64,000 bases of DNA from Ruania rhizosphaerae (GTDB taxonomy: Bacteria > Actinomycetota > Actinomycetes > Actinomycetales > Beutenbergiaceae): contig NZ_VSMB01000010.1 in assembly GCF_009805705.1 (NCBI RefSeq), forward strand, positions 101,220 through 165,219. Direction: 5' to 3'. This document shows positions 43,322 to 52,364 of the stretch, in pieces. The position numbers and the translations under genes were made by a program. Within the stretch, counting starts at the first letter, position 1, and every line of letters starts with the position of its first letter. The notes under the pieces were generated by a model that was given only the letters and a program-made list of their open reading frames with translations, was not told the DNA's origin and did no database searches.

Positions 43322-44434
43322 ATGGAATCCGAAGAACGTCTCGCCGTCTTCCTCGACTACGAGAATCTCGCGCTCGGCGCGCGCGAGCACCTGGGCGGGA
43401 TGGCGTTCGACTTCGGCCCGATCGCCGACGCGCTCGCGATCCGGGGTCGCGTGGTCGTGCGCCGCGCCTATGCGGACTGGTCCTACTTCGACGAGGACCG
43501 GCGCTCACTCACGCGCCACCAGGTGGAGCTGATCGAGATGCCGCAACGGATGGGTGCCTCCCGCAAGAACGCCGCGGACATCAAGATGGTCGTGGACGCG
43601 ATCGAGATGGCCTTCGAGCGCGACTACATCTCCACCTTCGTCATGTGCACCGGCGACAGCGACTTCTCCCCGCTCGTGCATAAGCTGCGCGAGCTGAACA
43701 AGCGCGTGATCGGCGTGGGTGTGGAACAGTCCACCTCGCGGCTGCTGCCGCCAGCGTGCGACGAGTTCCTCTTCTACGACCGCCTCGAGGGAGTCGAGGT
43801 GCCCGAGACCGAACCCAGCGGGCCGCGCCGGCGTGGGCGTCAGGGTGGCAAGACGGCGGAGAAGAGCAGGCAGGAACCAGCGCCCCCACCGGCCGCCGCC
43901 GGGGAACCGGTGAGCCCACCGGCCGAGCCCACTGACGACGAACCGGCCGCTCGCAGTGAAGAGGCCGGCGCGCTCGAGGTGCTTGTGGCGCAGACCCTGG
44001 CCGGGTTGCAGTCCTCCACCGGCGGGAGCGTGACGGCCTCGGTACTCAAACGCACTCTGCTGCGCAAGGATCCGACCTTCAGCGAGTCCGACCACGGGTT
44101 CCGCACCTTCTCCGATGTGCTGCGCCACCTCGCCGAGCGCGGCCTGGTGGAGTTGGCCAGGGGCCCGGCCGCCGGCGACCCGGAGGTGTCCGTGCCCGCT
44201 CATGGGGAACGTGCGGACGCCTTCGCGCTGCTGCGGTCTGTCGTCACGGAGTCCGACGGGCCCGTGGCCCTGTCCAGCCTGAAGAACCGCCTGCGCAAGC
44301 GGCGCCCGGACTTCAGCGAGAAGGCGCTCGGCTATCGCACCTTCCTGCAGTTCTGCACCGACGCTGCCGACGGGGCACTGGACCTGCGCTGGGACGAGGA
44401 GTCCGAGGACTATCTGCTCAGCGCCGGAGCCTGA
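43322..44434 (+). CDS. NYN-domain ribonuclease with two OST-HTH/LOTUS-like domains
   Basis: A 370-residue protein. Residues 5-155 form a PIN-like NYN (LabA/DUF88) nuclease domain with acidic residues Asp12 (LDYENL), Asp86 and Asp92 (ADIKMVVD) and Asp112, Asp114 (TGDSDF). A Pro-rich linker (about 162-210) follows, then two winged-helix OST-HTH-like modules (about 215-285 and 295-368), each with a K/R-rich helix and a PxFSExxxGxRTF signature (DPTFSESDHGFRTF and RPDFSEKALGYRTF). This is the layout of eukaryotic MARF1 and related RNA-binding nucleases; the target RNA is unknown. Confidence 0.88.
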   Translation: MESEERLAVFLDYENLALGAREHLGGMAFDFGPIADALAIRGRVVVRRAYADWSYFDEDRRSLTRHQVELIEMPQRMGASRKNAADIKMVVDAIEMAFERDYISTFVMCTGDSDFSPLVHKLRELNKRVIGVGVEQSTSRLLPPACDEFLFYDRLEGVEVPETEPSGPRRRGRQGGKTAEKSRQEPAPPPAAAGEPVSPPAEPTDDEPAARSEEAGALEVLVAQTLAGLQSSTGGSVTASVLKRTLLRKDPTFSESDHGFRTFSDVLRHLAERGLVELARGPAAGDPEVSVPAHGERADAFALLRSVVTESDGPVALSSLKNRLRKRRPDFSEKALGYRTFLQFCTDAADGALDLRWDEESEDYLLSAGA

Positions 44435-44467
44435 CGGGACCTGAGGAGGTGTACTCAGCTCACCGGA

Positions 44468-44502
44468 GGTGACCGTCGTCTGTCAGACACGTGGTGGTCA
44501 CC
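44468..44502. terminator. Structured hairpin between the NYN and PPK2 genes
   Basis: Outer stem GGTGACC (44468-44474) with GGTCACC (44496-44502), and inner stem GTCTG-T-CAGAC (44478-44488). No T-tract. It lies 34 bases after the NYN stop and just before the PPK2 promoter. Confidence 0.35.
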
Positions 44503-44522
44503 GGGTGTTCGCCTGGTCCCGG

Positions 44523-44528
44523 TACGTT
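44523..44528 (+). promoter_or_regulatory. Candidate leaderless -10 of ppk2
   Basis: TACGTT ends 7 bases before ATG 44536 and there is no ribosome site, which helps choose this start over GTG 44491. Confidence 0.45.
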
Positions 44529-44535
44529 CGCCGCC

Positions 44536-45426
44536 ATGATCCAGGACGTGCGGGAGTACATCGACCGGCTCCAGACCGATGGTCACAGCCTCGGCGAGGA
44601 CCACGACGACGACCCGGTGCTGATCGACCCCGCGGGCCGCGCGGTCGACACCTGGCGCGAGAACTATCCCTACGACGAGCGGATGGACCGCAGCGAGTAC
44701 GACCAGACGAAGTACCTGCTGCAGGTGGAGCTGCTGAAGTTCCAGCGCTGGACCTCTGCTACCGGCGGCAGGCACGTGATCCTGTTCGAAGGGCGCGATG
44801 CCGCCGGCAAAGGGGGCACGATCAAACGGTTCATGGAGCACATGAACCCGCGATACGCCCGCACGGTGGCGCTGTCCAAGCCCAGTGACCGTGAGCTCGG
44901 CCAGTGGTACTTCCAGCGCTACGTGCAGCACCTGCCCACCTCCGGTGAGGTGGTCCTGTTCGACCGCTCCTGGTACAACCGCGCCGGAGTGGAACGGGTG
45001 ATGGGCTTTTGTGATGACGACCAGTACCAGCAGTTCATGGGTGAGGCCCCGCTGCTGGAGAAGATGCTCGTGGAGTCCGGGATATCGGTGACCAAGTACT
45101 GGTTCTCGGTCACCCGGGCCGAGCAGCGGACCCGCTTCATCATCCGTCAAGTGGATCCGGTGCGGCAGTGGAAGCTCTCGCCGATGGACCTGGAATCCCT
45201 GGACAAATGGGGCGCCTACACCACGGCCAAAGAAGAGATGTTCCGCCGCACCGACACCGACTGGGCGCCGTGGACCACGATCAAGAGCAACGACAAGAAG
45301 CGAGCCCGGATCAACGCGATGCGCCATTTCCTTGCCCAGTTCGAGTACGACGGCAAGGACCATGAGGTGGTCGGACAGCCCGACCCGGCGATCGTGAAGC
45401 GGGGGATCGACGCCGTCGGCGACTGA
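44536..45426 (+). CDS. ppk2: Polyphosphate kinase 2
   Basis: Uses polyphosphate to phosphorylate nucleoside diphosphates (or the reverse). The 296-residue protein from ATG 44536 (MIQDVREYID) has Walker A FEGRDAAGKGG (84-94), the lid-like arginines and Walker B with VVLFDRSWYNRAG (139-151). It is a single-domain PPK2 of class I length, most likely ADP- or GDP-preferring, though class cannot be proved by sight. The upstream extension to 44491 crosses the hairpin and promoter and is not included. Confidence 0.92.
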   Translation: MIQDVREYIDRLQTDGHSLGEDHDDDPVLIDPAGRAVDTWRENYPYDERMDRSEYDQTKYLLQVELLKFQRWTSATGGRHVILFEGRDAAGKGGTIKRFMEHMNPRYARTVALSKPSDRELGQWYFQRYVQHLPTSGEVVLFDRSWYNRAGVERVMGFCDDDQYQQFMGEAPLLEKMLVESGISVTKYWFSVTRAEQRTRFIIRQVDPVRQWKLSPMDLESLDKWGAYTTAKEEMFRRTDTDWAPWTTIKSNDKKRARINAMRHFLAQFEYDGKDHEVVGQPDPAIVKRGIDAVGD

Positions 45427-45431
45427 GGACG

Positions 45432-45557
45432 CTAGGGCGTGTCTCCGAACTTCTGTGCCCAGATGAGGCGGGCGTGGATGAGCGCACTGGCGCCGTCGTC
45501 GCAGTTCTCGAACGGGATGAGCTCCCATCCCACGCCTGATGTCTCGCATGGAGCGCC
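45432..45557 (-). pseudogene. Possible 3' remnant of a transposase-like gene
   Basis: Between ppk2 and the MMPL stop, one minus-strand frame without a start codon reads WELIPFENCDDGASALIHA and ends RLIWAQKFGDTP then TAG at 45434-45432. It has normal protein character, lacks any 5' part, and ends at GGGCGTGTCTCC, which could be an element end. It is in frame with the MMPL stop just upstream, so it might instead be a lost C-terminal tail. I cannot name the family. Confidence 0.3.
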
Positions 45558-47828
45558 TCAGGCCGACTCAACTGGCGTCTCGAAGTCCGGGAGGGGCCCT
45601 GTTGAGGCCGGAAGTGCCGAGATGGAGCGTGCGGGTTCGTCGCGGAGCCCGAAGCGGCGAAAGACGGGGGTGAGGAACGCTGGGGCCCACCAGTTGGCGG
45701 GGCCGGCGAGGCGCATGAAGGCGGGGACGAGGATGCCGCGGATGATGGTCGCGTCGACGAGGATCGCGACGGCGACGCCGATGCCGATCATCTGCAGGTA
45801 CATCACCGAGCCGGTGGCGTAGACGCCGAATGACACAGCAAGGGTGAGGGCTGCCGCGGTGATGAGTGGGGCGCTGCGCTGGAGGCCAGCGAGCACGGCA
45901 CGGTCGTTGTCACCGGTGCGTTCGTACTCTTCGCGGATGCGGGAGACCATGAACACCTCGTAATCCATGGAGAGTCCGTAGACGACGCAGAACATCAGGA
46001 TCGGGAAGGCCGGGTCGAGGGTGCCGACGGGGGTAAAGCCGACCACGTCGGCGAAGAGCCCGTTCTGGAACACGGCGGTGAGGACGCCGAACATGACGCC
46101 GATGCTGAGCAGGTTCAGCACGGTCGCCTTCAGCGGTACGAGGAGGCTGCCGCTGAGGAGGAACAGCAGCACGAAGGTGACGAGCAGGATGAGTGCGGCG
46201 ATCAACGGCAGCCGTTCGAGGAGCGCTTCGCGGAAGTCGGCGAGCTGGGCGGGATACCCGCCGACGAGAGTGCCGTCGAAGGGGGCCTGGAGTGCGCGTA
46301 TCTCGGCGATGATCTGGTCGCCCCCGGTGCCGTCGAGTGCTTCGCGGGCGGGGATGGCATCCAGGCGTACCGTGTCGCCGGAGTCGAGTCGTTCGTCGCC
46401 CTCGGCGATCGGAGTGCCGTCCACGAACACGCCCGCAGGAGAGTTCACCTGGGCGATCCCGTCGATGCGGGACATCCGGGCGGCGTAGCCGGCCACGTCG
46501 GTGGCGGTCGGGGATGCGTTGCCGGTCTCGATCACCTGGATGGCGTCGTTGGCCTCGACGGCGAAGTCGTTACGGAGCTGGTCGTAGGTGTCACGCACGG
46601 AGGAGCCCTGCGCGAGCACACGGTCATCGGGCACCCCGATCTGCAGGTCAAAGGCCGGGGAGGCAACAGCGAGGAGCGCGACGAGCGCGGCTCCGCCCCA
46701 CAGGATCGGGCGCCGCATGACGCGCTGCCCGAGCCGGTACCAGCCTCCCTGCTCCACCGGTTTCGACACCGGGACGGTGACGCCGCGTCGTGCCATGCGC
46801 TCGCCGAGGATGGCGAGGGCGGCGGGCAAGATGATGAGCGCGCCAGCCGCAGCAGTGATGACGGTGAGTACGCCGGCGTAGGCGAAGGAACGCAAGAAAG
46901 GGAAGGGCAGTGCGAGCAGCACCGCGACGGATGCGGCGACGGTCAAGCCACTGAACACGACGGTTCGTCCGGCGGTGTTCAGCGTCTCGCGGAGCGCATA
47001 GCGGACCATCGTGCCGCGGGCGAGCGCCTCGCGGAATCGCGATATGACGAACAGGCTGTAGTCGACCCCTAGGCCGATTCCCATGACGAGGACGATGTTG
47101 GAGGCGAAGCTCGCGATCTCAACGACCGAGGTGAGCGCGCGGAGTCCGGCCAGGGTGGTGATCACGGAGAACAGGCCGACGCCGAGGGTCAGCAGCGCGG
47201 AACTCACGCGACGGTAGATGATCACGAGCAGGACGAGCATGAGCGGGATGATGATGAGCTCCGCGCGCAGGAAGTCCTCGGTCGCCTGCGCGCTGATCTG
47301 CGTCGATGCCGCCTCCGATCCTGCGACCTGCACTCTGATGACACCGTCGTCGCGGGTGTAGTCGGGGATGTACTCGGCGATCGCAGTGCGGGCCTCGGTG
47401 GCGTCGCCGGTCACGTGGGCGAGGATCATGGCCGAGGCTCCGTCGTCGCTGCGCAGGGTCGCATCGCCGTCCAGCGACCAGTACGACCACACATCGGCCA
47501 CGGCATCCTCGCCTGCGAGTTCGTCGGCGACAGCGGCCGAGGCTGTGGCAACGGCGGGTTCGTCCACGTCGCCACCGTCGGCGGTGATGAGCAAGATCAG
47601 ATTGGAGTTGCCGGTGGCGAACTCGTCCCACATCACTTCCTGTGCCGCCACCGACTCGCTACCGGCTGCCTCCCAGCGGTTGAGCACGAAGGACGACAGC
47701 GCGCCCGCGGCGACCGCACCGAGCCCCGCGAGCACGATCAGCGAGACGATCAGCACCGGCCACCGCCGACGATAGGTCAGGTCGCCGACGCGTTCGAGGG
47801 TGGTGGTCGGGAGCGGAGCGTCAGTCAC
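45558..47828 (-). CDS. MMPL-family RND transporter (second copy)
   Basis: A 756-residue exporter with the two-repeat MMPL layout and motifs GLGVDYSLFVISRFRE and GLSMDYEVFMVSRIRE. It is a different subgroup from the exporter at 23.7-26.1 kb, with little identity outside the motifs. GTG start at 47828 with AGGAG upstream. Divergent from tetR at 48011 across 182 bases containing two palindromes, so the repressor probably controls it. Cargo unknown; lipids or drugs are typical. Confidence 0.9.
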   Translation of the reverse strand: MTDAPLPTTTLERVGDLTYRRRWPVLIVSLIVLAGLGAVAAGALSSFVLNRWEAAGSESVAAQEVMWDEFATGNSNLILLITADGGDVDEPAVATASAAVADELAGEDAVADVWSYWSLDGDATLRSDDGASAMILAHVTGDATEARTAIAEYIPDYTRDDGVIRVQVAGSEAASTQISAQATEDFLRAELIIIPLMLVLLVIIYRRVSSALLTLGVGLFSVITTLAGLRALTSVVEIASFASNIVLVMGIGLGVDYSLFVISRFREALARGTMVRYALRETLNTAGRTVVFSGLTVAASVAVLLALPFPFLRSFAYAGVLTVITAAAGALIILPAALAILGERMARRGVTVPVSKPVEQGGWYRLGQRVMRRPILWGGAALVALLAVASPAFDLQIGVPDDRVLAQGSSVRDTYDQLRNDFAVEANDAIQVIETGNASPTATDVAGYAARMSRIDGIAQVNSPAGVFVDGTPIAEGDERLDSGDTVRLDAIPAREALDGTGGDQIIAEIRALQAPFDGTLVGGYPAQLADFREALLERLPLIAALILLVTFVLLFLLSGSLLVPLKATVLNLLSIGVMFGVLTAVFQNGLFADVVGFTPVGTLDPAFPILMFCVVYGLSMDYEVFMVSRIREEYERTGDNDRAVLAGLQRSAPLITAAALTLAVSFGVYATGSVMYLQMIGIGVAVAILVDATIIRGILVPAFMRLAGPANWWAPAFLTPVFRRFGLRDEPARSISALPASTGPLPDFETPVESA

Positions 47829-47938
47829 GGGGATTCTCCTGTGGTTGATCGTCGGCCGTCGCGGCCTCTGTCGGTGGGTTCACGGCCGGATGCCCTGATG
47901 CGGCGGCAGCGCCTCTGCTATCTTTGGGGCGAGTAGAG

Positions 47939-47980
47939 GCGAGTAGATGCTCGCAAAAAAGAATACGAGCGAATGCTCGT
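47939..47980. promoter_or_regulatory. Twin palindromic operators between mmpL and tetR
   Basis: GCGAGTAGATGCTCGC (47939-47954) and ACGAGCGAATGCTCGT (47965-47980) share CGAG, ATGCTCG and symmetry, with centres 26 bases apart. An extra half-site GCGAGTAGA lies at 47929-47937. They are the likely binding sites of the TetR protein encoded at 48011. Confidence 0.65.
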
Positions 47981-48010
47981 GTTGTCTAGTCCTCGAGGGA
48001 GCGAAGAAGC

Positions 48011-48646
48011 GTGGCGAGCGAGGAAACGGTCACCGATGGTTCGCAGGCACGGCCGCGTAGGCAGGCGCGCGGCCAGCAGCGGATCGAGCAGATCCTGCAC
48101 GCCGCCGCCGCCGTCTTCGCCGAGCACGGCTATGACGCGGCGACGACAAACGCGATCGCCGCACAAGCCGGCATCTCACCAGGCTCGCTGTACCAGTTCT
48201 TCAAGAACAAGGACGACATCGCCCACGCGCTGGCCGATCACTATGCCAGCCAGCTCGCTGCCCTGCGCGGAGAGGTGTTCACGAGAGAGAGTATCGACGA
48301 CGCGAGCGTCGAGGATCTCGTCGATACCGTGCTCGGACCTCTCGTGGCCTTCAACCTGGCCCATCCCGGATTCAAGGCTCTTTTCGCCAGAACGGACATG
48401 CCCGCCGGCCTCCGTGCTGCCGTCACGCCAATCCACACCGCGATTCACCACCGCGTGGCAGAACTCATCGGGCTCCTCTTGCCAGATCGCTCGCACGAGG
48501 AGGTCGCCCGTATCGCGACCGTCACTATCCAGCTCGTCCGCAGCATGATGCCCCTGATCGCCGACGCGAGCGGACCGGAACGAGACGCCCTGACCACCGA
48601 GCTCCACGCCGTGCTGACCAGCTACCTCCACCAGCACCTGTCCTGA
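48011..48646 (+). CDS. TetR/AcrR-family transcriptional regulator
   Basis: A 211-residue regulator from GTG 48011. The helix-turn-helix reads ATTNAIAAQAGISPGSLYQFF (about 44-64), with the standard helical ligand domain and a conserved TetR_C-type core (AFNLAHPGFKALF). A purine-rich stretch (GAAGAAG) serves as a weak ribosome site. Divergent from mmpL with twin palindromes between, the classic exporter-repressor layout. Confidence 0.88.
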   Translation: MASEETVTDGSQARPRRQARGQQRIEQILHAAAAVFAEHGYDAATTNAIAAQAGISPGSLYQFFKNKDDIAHALADHYASQLAALRGEVFTRESIDDASVEDLVDTVLGPLVAFNLAHPGFKALFARTDMPAGLRAAVTPIHTAIHHRVAELIGLLLPDRSHEEVARIATVTIQLVRSMMPLIADASGPERDALTTELHAVLTSYLHQHLS

Positions 48647-48858
48647 GTGCCGAGAATCTGTCACCCACGGGGGCCGGTCAGCGCGCGAAGAGCATCGTGC
48701 GTCATGCCAGAGGTCGGCCAGGTTCGGTCGCCATCATGGTCTCCAGCGATCGCGCAGCGTTCAGTGGATCGCGTCAACACCACTCGGGCCGCCTGGCCAC
48801 CCCATCGGTGGAGCGGGCGGGATCGATATCGGCTGGCCCCACGCCGGGTACGTCAGGC
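48647..48858. other. Non-coding stretch between tetR and the ileS leader
   Basis: About 210 bases after the tetR stop with no supported gene, tRNA or repeat. It should hold the distal part of the ileS promoter; no clear -35 was found. Confidence 0.5.
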
Positions 48859-48864
48859 TAGACT
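48859..48864 (+). promoter_or_regulatory. Candidate -10 of ileS
   Basis: TAGACT (TANNNT) lies just upstream of the T-box, placing the transcript start near 48871. Confidence 0.5.
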
Positions 48865-48870
48865 GGAAGC

Positions 48871-49078
48871 ACAGGCATCGACCCGGCCATCACCGGTGAG
48901 CCTCCGGAAGAACCGCCCCACCACGGTGGAGCTCAGTAGAACCGGACGGGTAGGCCCGTCACAGCCGCAGATGAAGGGGTTCCGTCGTCCGCGGCGGGGC
49001 AACCGAGGTGGTACCGCGGGACGCGCCCGGACGGGAGCGGATCGTCCTCGACACGGATCGAATCAGTCGAAGGACAGC
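48871..49078 (+). promoter_or_regulatory. Translational T-box riboswitch of ileS
   Basis: The leader follows the actinobacterial ileS T-box: a short Stem I with specifier ATC (48889-48891) in CCGGCCATCACCGG, the CAGTAGAACCGG segment (48934-48945) and the GGCCCGTCACAGCC segment of the Stem II region, and the T-box AACCGAGGTGGTACCGCGG (49001-49019), which can pair through CCGCGG with 48989-48994. Downstream, GTCCTCGA (49044-49051) can pair with TCGAAGGAC (49067-49075) and hide the ribosome site. Uncharged tRNA-Ile should free it. Confidence 0.88.
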
Positions 49079-49082
49079 GCAG

Positions 49083-52000
49083 ATGACCAGCGAGCCCACC
49101 AGGACCGGCAGCGACCTGCACTTCCCGCGCCACACCCAGGCCGACGGCGTGCAGCCCTCCCCGAACTTCCCGGACGTCGAGACCGACGTGCTGGCGTTCT
49201 GGAAGAGCGATGACACCTTCCGCGCCTCGATCGAGAACCGGTCGGCAGGGGAGAAGGGTGAGAACGAGTTCGTCTTCTACGACGGCCCCCCGTTCGCCAA
49301 CGGCCTGCCGCACTACGGGCACCTGCTCACCGGGTACGTCAAGGACGTCGTGCCGCGGTTCCAGACCATGCTCGGCAAGCGGGTGGAGCGCCGGTTCGGT
49401 TGGGACACCCACGGCCTGCCCGCCGAGCTGGAGGCCGAGCGGATCCTCGGGATCACCGACAAGACCCAGATCGAGGAGATGGGGCTCGAGGCGTTCAACA
49501 AAGAATGCCGGGACTCGGTGCTGCGCTACACGAAGGAGTGGGAGGAGTACGTCACCCGGCAGGCCCGGTGGGTCGATTTCGAGAACGACTACAAGACGCT
49601 CGACCTGACCTACATGGAATCGGTGATCTGGGCGTTCAAGCAGCTCTACGACAAGGGCCTCGCCTACGAGGGCTACCGCGTGCTGCCGTACTGCTGGCGG
49701 GACGAGACCCCGTTGTCCAACCACGAGCTGCGGATGGACGACGACACCTATCGGATGCGGCAGGATCCGGCCATCACGGTCGGGTTCCGGCTGGATGCGA
49801 TCGGTCCGGAGGTCCCCTCCGAGGCTGCCGAGGCACTCACCGGCGCGCACCTGCTCATCTGGACCACCACCCCCTGGACAGTGCCCTCCAACCTGGCCAC
49901 CGCCGTCCACCCCGAGGTGACCTACGCCGTCGTGGCCGGTAGTGACGGCGGGCGGTACGTGCTCGCCGAGGCCCGCCTGGCCGCCTACGAGCGTGAGCTG
50001 GGGACCGAGCCCGAGGTACTGGCGACCCTCACCGGTGCCCAGCTGGCAGGCAGCCGCTACGCCCCGCCCTTCGGGTACTTCGCCGGCCGTGAGAACGCCC
50101 ACCAGGTGCTCCTCGCCGACTACGTCACCACCGACGACGGTACGGGCATCGTGCACATCGCCCCTGCCTACGGTGAGGAGGACAAGGTCGTCACCGACGC
50201 CGCCGGCATCGAACCGGCGACCCCGGTGGACGCCGCCGGCAAGTTCGATGCCACCGTGCCCGACTATGCCGGGATGAACGTCTTCGACGCCAACGCCGCC
50301 ATCATCAAGGACCTGAAGGCCGGTTCCGGCGGGGCGCAGGGTCAGAGTGCCGTACTGCTGCGCCACGAGACCTATGACCACTCCTACCCGCACTGCTGGC
50401 GCTGCAAGAACCCACTCATCTACCGGGCCGTCTCCTCGTGGTTCGTGAAGGTCACCGAGTTCCGGGACCGGATGGTCGAACTGAACGACCAGATCACGTG
50501 GGTGCCCGAGCACATCAAGGACGGCCAGTTCGGCAAGTGGCTCGCGAACGCGCGTGACTGGTCGATCTCCCGCAACCGGTACTGGGGAACCCCCATCCCG
50601 GTGTGGGTCAGCGACGATCCCGCCTATCCCAGGATCGACGTGTACGGCTCGCTGGCCGACCTCGAGGCCGACTTCGGCGTACAGGTGACCGACCTGCACC
50701 GGCCGTTCATCGACGAGCTCACCCGTGCCAACCCGGATGACCCGACGGGTCGTTCGACGATGCGCCGTATCCCGGATGTCTTCGACGTGTGGTTCGACTC
50801 CGGCTCGATGCCGTTCGCGCAGGTGCACTACCCGTTCGCGAACGCAGACTGGTTCGAGAACCACTACCCGGGTGACTTCATCGTGGAGTACATCGGGCAG
50901 ACCCGCGGCTGGTTCTACACCCTGCACGTGCTTGCCACGGCGCTGTTCGACCGCCCCGCGTTCCGCACCTGCGTCTCGCACGGCATCATCCTCGGCGACG
51001 ACGGCCGCAAGGCCAGCAAGTCGCTGCGCAACTTCCCCGACCCGATGGAGATGTTCCACTCCTACGGCTCGGACGCGGTGCGCCTGTCACTCATGGGCTC
51101 ACCGGTGCTGCGCGGCGGCAATCTCGTGGTGGCCGAGGAGTCCATTCGCGACCAGGTGCGCCAGGTGCTGCTGCCGCTGTGGAACACCTGGTACTTCTTC
51201 GGCCTCTACGCCAACACCTGCAACGACGGCACCGGCATCGACGTGCGAGCCCCACGGCCGGAGGAACTGGCCGAGCTGGAAGACATGGACCGCTACGTCC
51301 TGGCCCGCACCCGATCACTGGTCCAGACCGTGCGAATGGAGATGGAGCGCTACGAGATCGCCGAGGCGGTGGCCCGGGTGCGTGAGCATCTGGATCTGCT
51401 GACCAACTGGTACGTGCGCACCTCGCGGCAGCGGTTCTGGGACGAGGACGCCGGTGCCTACCAGACGCTGTACACGGCGTTGGAGGTGTTGCTGCGGGTG
51501 ATGGCCCCGCTCGCGCCGATGGTCACCGATGAGGTGTGGCGCGGGCTGACAGGCGGGCGCAGTGTGCACCTGACCGACTGGCCGGTGCCCGGCAACCCCG
51601 ACGACCCGACGGCGGCTGCTCTCGTGGCGGACGAGGAACTGGTGACGGCGATGGATGCCGTCCGGGACGTCGTCTCGGTGACCCATGGGTTGCGCAAGGC
51701 GAACCAGTTGCGTGTGCGTCAGCCGCTGCGCAGCGTCAAGGTCGTGGTGGACCGGCCGGATGCGCTCACGGCGTTCACCGGTCTCGTGGCCGATGAGGTG
51801 AATGTCAAGGATGTCGAGGTCCGTGATCTCGCCGACGGTGCCGCCAGCGAGTACGGCGTCTACACCAAGCTCACCGTGAACGCCCGCGCCGCCGGGCCGC
51901 GGCTCGGCAAGGACGTGCAGCGTGCGATCGCCGGTGCGCGCAGCGGTGCCTGGGAAGCCCAGGGTGAGCGCGTGAGCGTGGACGGGATCCTCCTCGAGGA

Positions 52001-52364
52001 GGGCGAGTTCACACTCACCACCGAGATCGAGGACCGCTTCGGCGACACCGTGGCCGCCGGAGTGCTGCCCGGTGGTGGGTTCGTCGTGCTCGACCTGGAG
52101 CTGGACGATGAACTGATCGGGGACGGATACGCTCGCGACGTCGTGCGCCAGGTGCAGGACGCGCGCAAGGCAGCCGACCTGCACGTCTCGGACCGCATCC
52201 GGCTCTCCCTGGCGGTGCCCCGGCAGTGGGCCCAGGCGGTGACCGACCGGAAGGACTTCATCGCCGGGGAGACCCTCGCGGTGAGCGTGCACGTCGATGT
52301 CGCTCCCGTCGTCGGCGACGATGAACCACCCGTCGGTATCGACCTGGCGAAGGTCTCCTCATGA
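49083..52364 (+). CDS. ileS: Isoleucyl-tRNA synthetase
   Basis: A 1093-residue class Ia synthetase from ATG 49083, with GAAGGA 8 bases upstream. HIGH-type signature HYGH at 77-80, editing insertion, and KASKS (KMSKS equivalent) at 643-647, then the anticodon-binding and C-terminal domains. The length and sequence ([17 protein letters not shown]) fit the longer eukaryote-like IleS branch, often linked with mupirocin resistance, common in actinobacteria. Controlled by the T-box leader, and overlaps folC by four bases. Confidence 0.96.
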   Translation: MTSEPTRTGSDLHFPRHTQADGVQPSPNFPDVETDVLAFWKSDDTFRASIENRSAGEKGENEFVFYDGPPFANGLPHYGHLLTGYVKDVVPRFQTMLGKRVERRFGWDTHGLPAELEAERILGITDKTQIEEMGLEAFNKECRDSVLRYTKEWEEYVTRQARWVDFENDYKTLDLTYMESVIWAFKQLYDKGLAYEGYRVLPYCWRDETPLSNHELRMDDDTYRMRQDPAITVGFRLDAIGPEVPSEAAEALTGAHLLIWTTTPWTVPSNLATAVHPEVTYAVVAGSDGGRYVLAEARLAAYERELGTEPEVLATLTGAQLAGSRYAPPFGYFAGRENAHQVLLADYVTTDDGTGIVHIAPAYGEEDKVVTDAAGIEPATPVDAAGKFDATVPDYAGMNVFDANAAIIKDLKAGSGGAQGQSAVLLRHETYDHSYPHCWRCKNPLIYRAVSSWFVKVTEFRDRMVELNDQITWVPEHIKDGQFGKWLANARDWSISRNRYWGTPIPVWVSDDPAYPRIDVYGSLADLEADFGVQVTDLHRPFIDELTRANPDDPTGRSTMRRIPDVFDVWFDSGSMPFAQVHYPFANADWFENHYPGDFIVEYIGQTRGWFYTLHVLATALFDRPAFRTCVSHGIILGDDGRKASKSLRNFPDPMEMFHSYGSDAVRLSLMGSPVLRGGNLVVAEESIRDQVRQVLLPLWNTWYFFGLYANTCNDGTGIDVRAPRPEELAELEDMDRYVLARTRSLVQTVRMEMERYEIAEAVARVREHLDLLTNWYVRTSRQRFWDEDAGAYQTLYTALEVLLRVMAPLAPMVTDEVWRGLTGGRSVHLTDWPVPGNPDDPTAAALVADEELVTAMDAVRDVVSVTHGLRKANQLRVRQPLRSVKVVVDRPDALTAFTGLVADEVNVKDVEVRDLADGAASEYGVYTKLTVNARAAGPRLGKDVQRAIAGARSGAWEAQGERVSVDGILLEEGEFTLTTEIEDRFGDTVAAGVLPGGGFVVLDLELDDELIGDGYARDVVRQVQDARKAADLHVSDRIRLSLAVPRQWAQAVTDRKDFIAGETLAVSVHVDVAPVVGDDEPPVGIDLAKVSS

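Noticed and set aside
48933..51059. Minus-strand open frame of 708 codons opposite ileS and the T-box
   Set aside because: Antisense shadow; it covers a structured RNA and the IleS catalytic domain.
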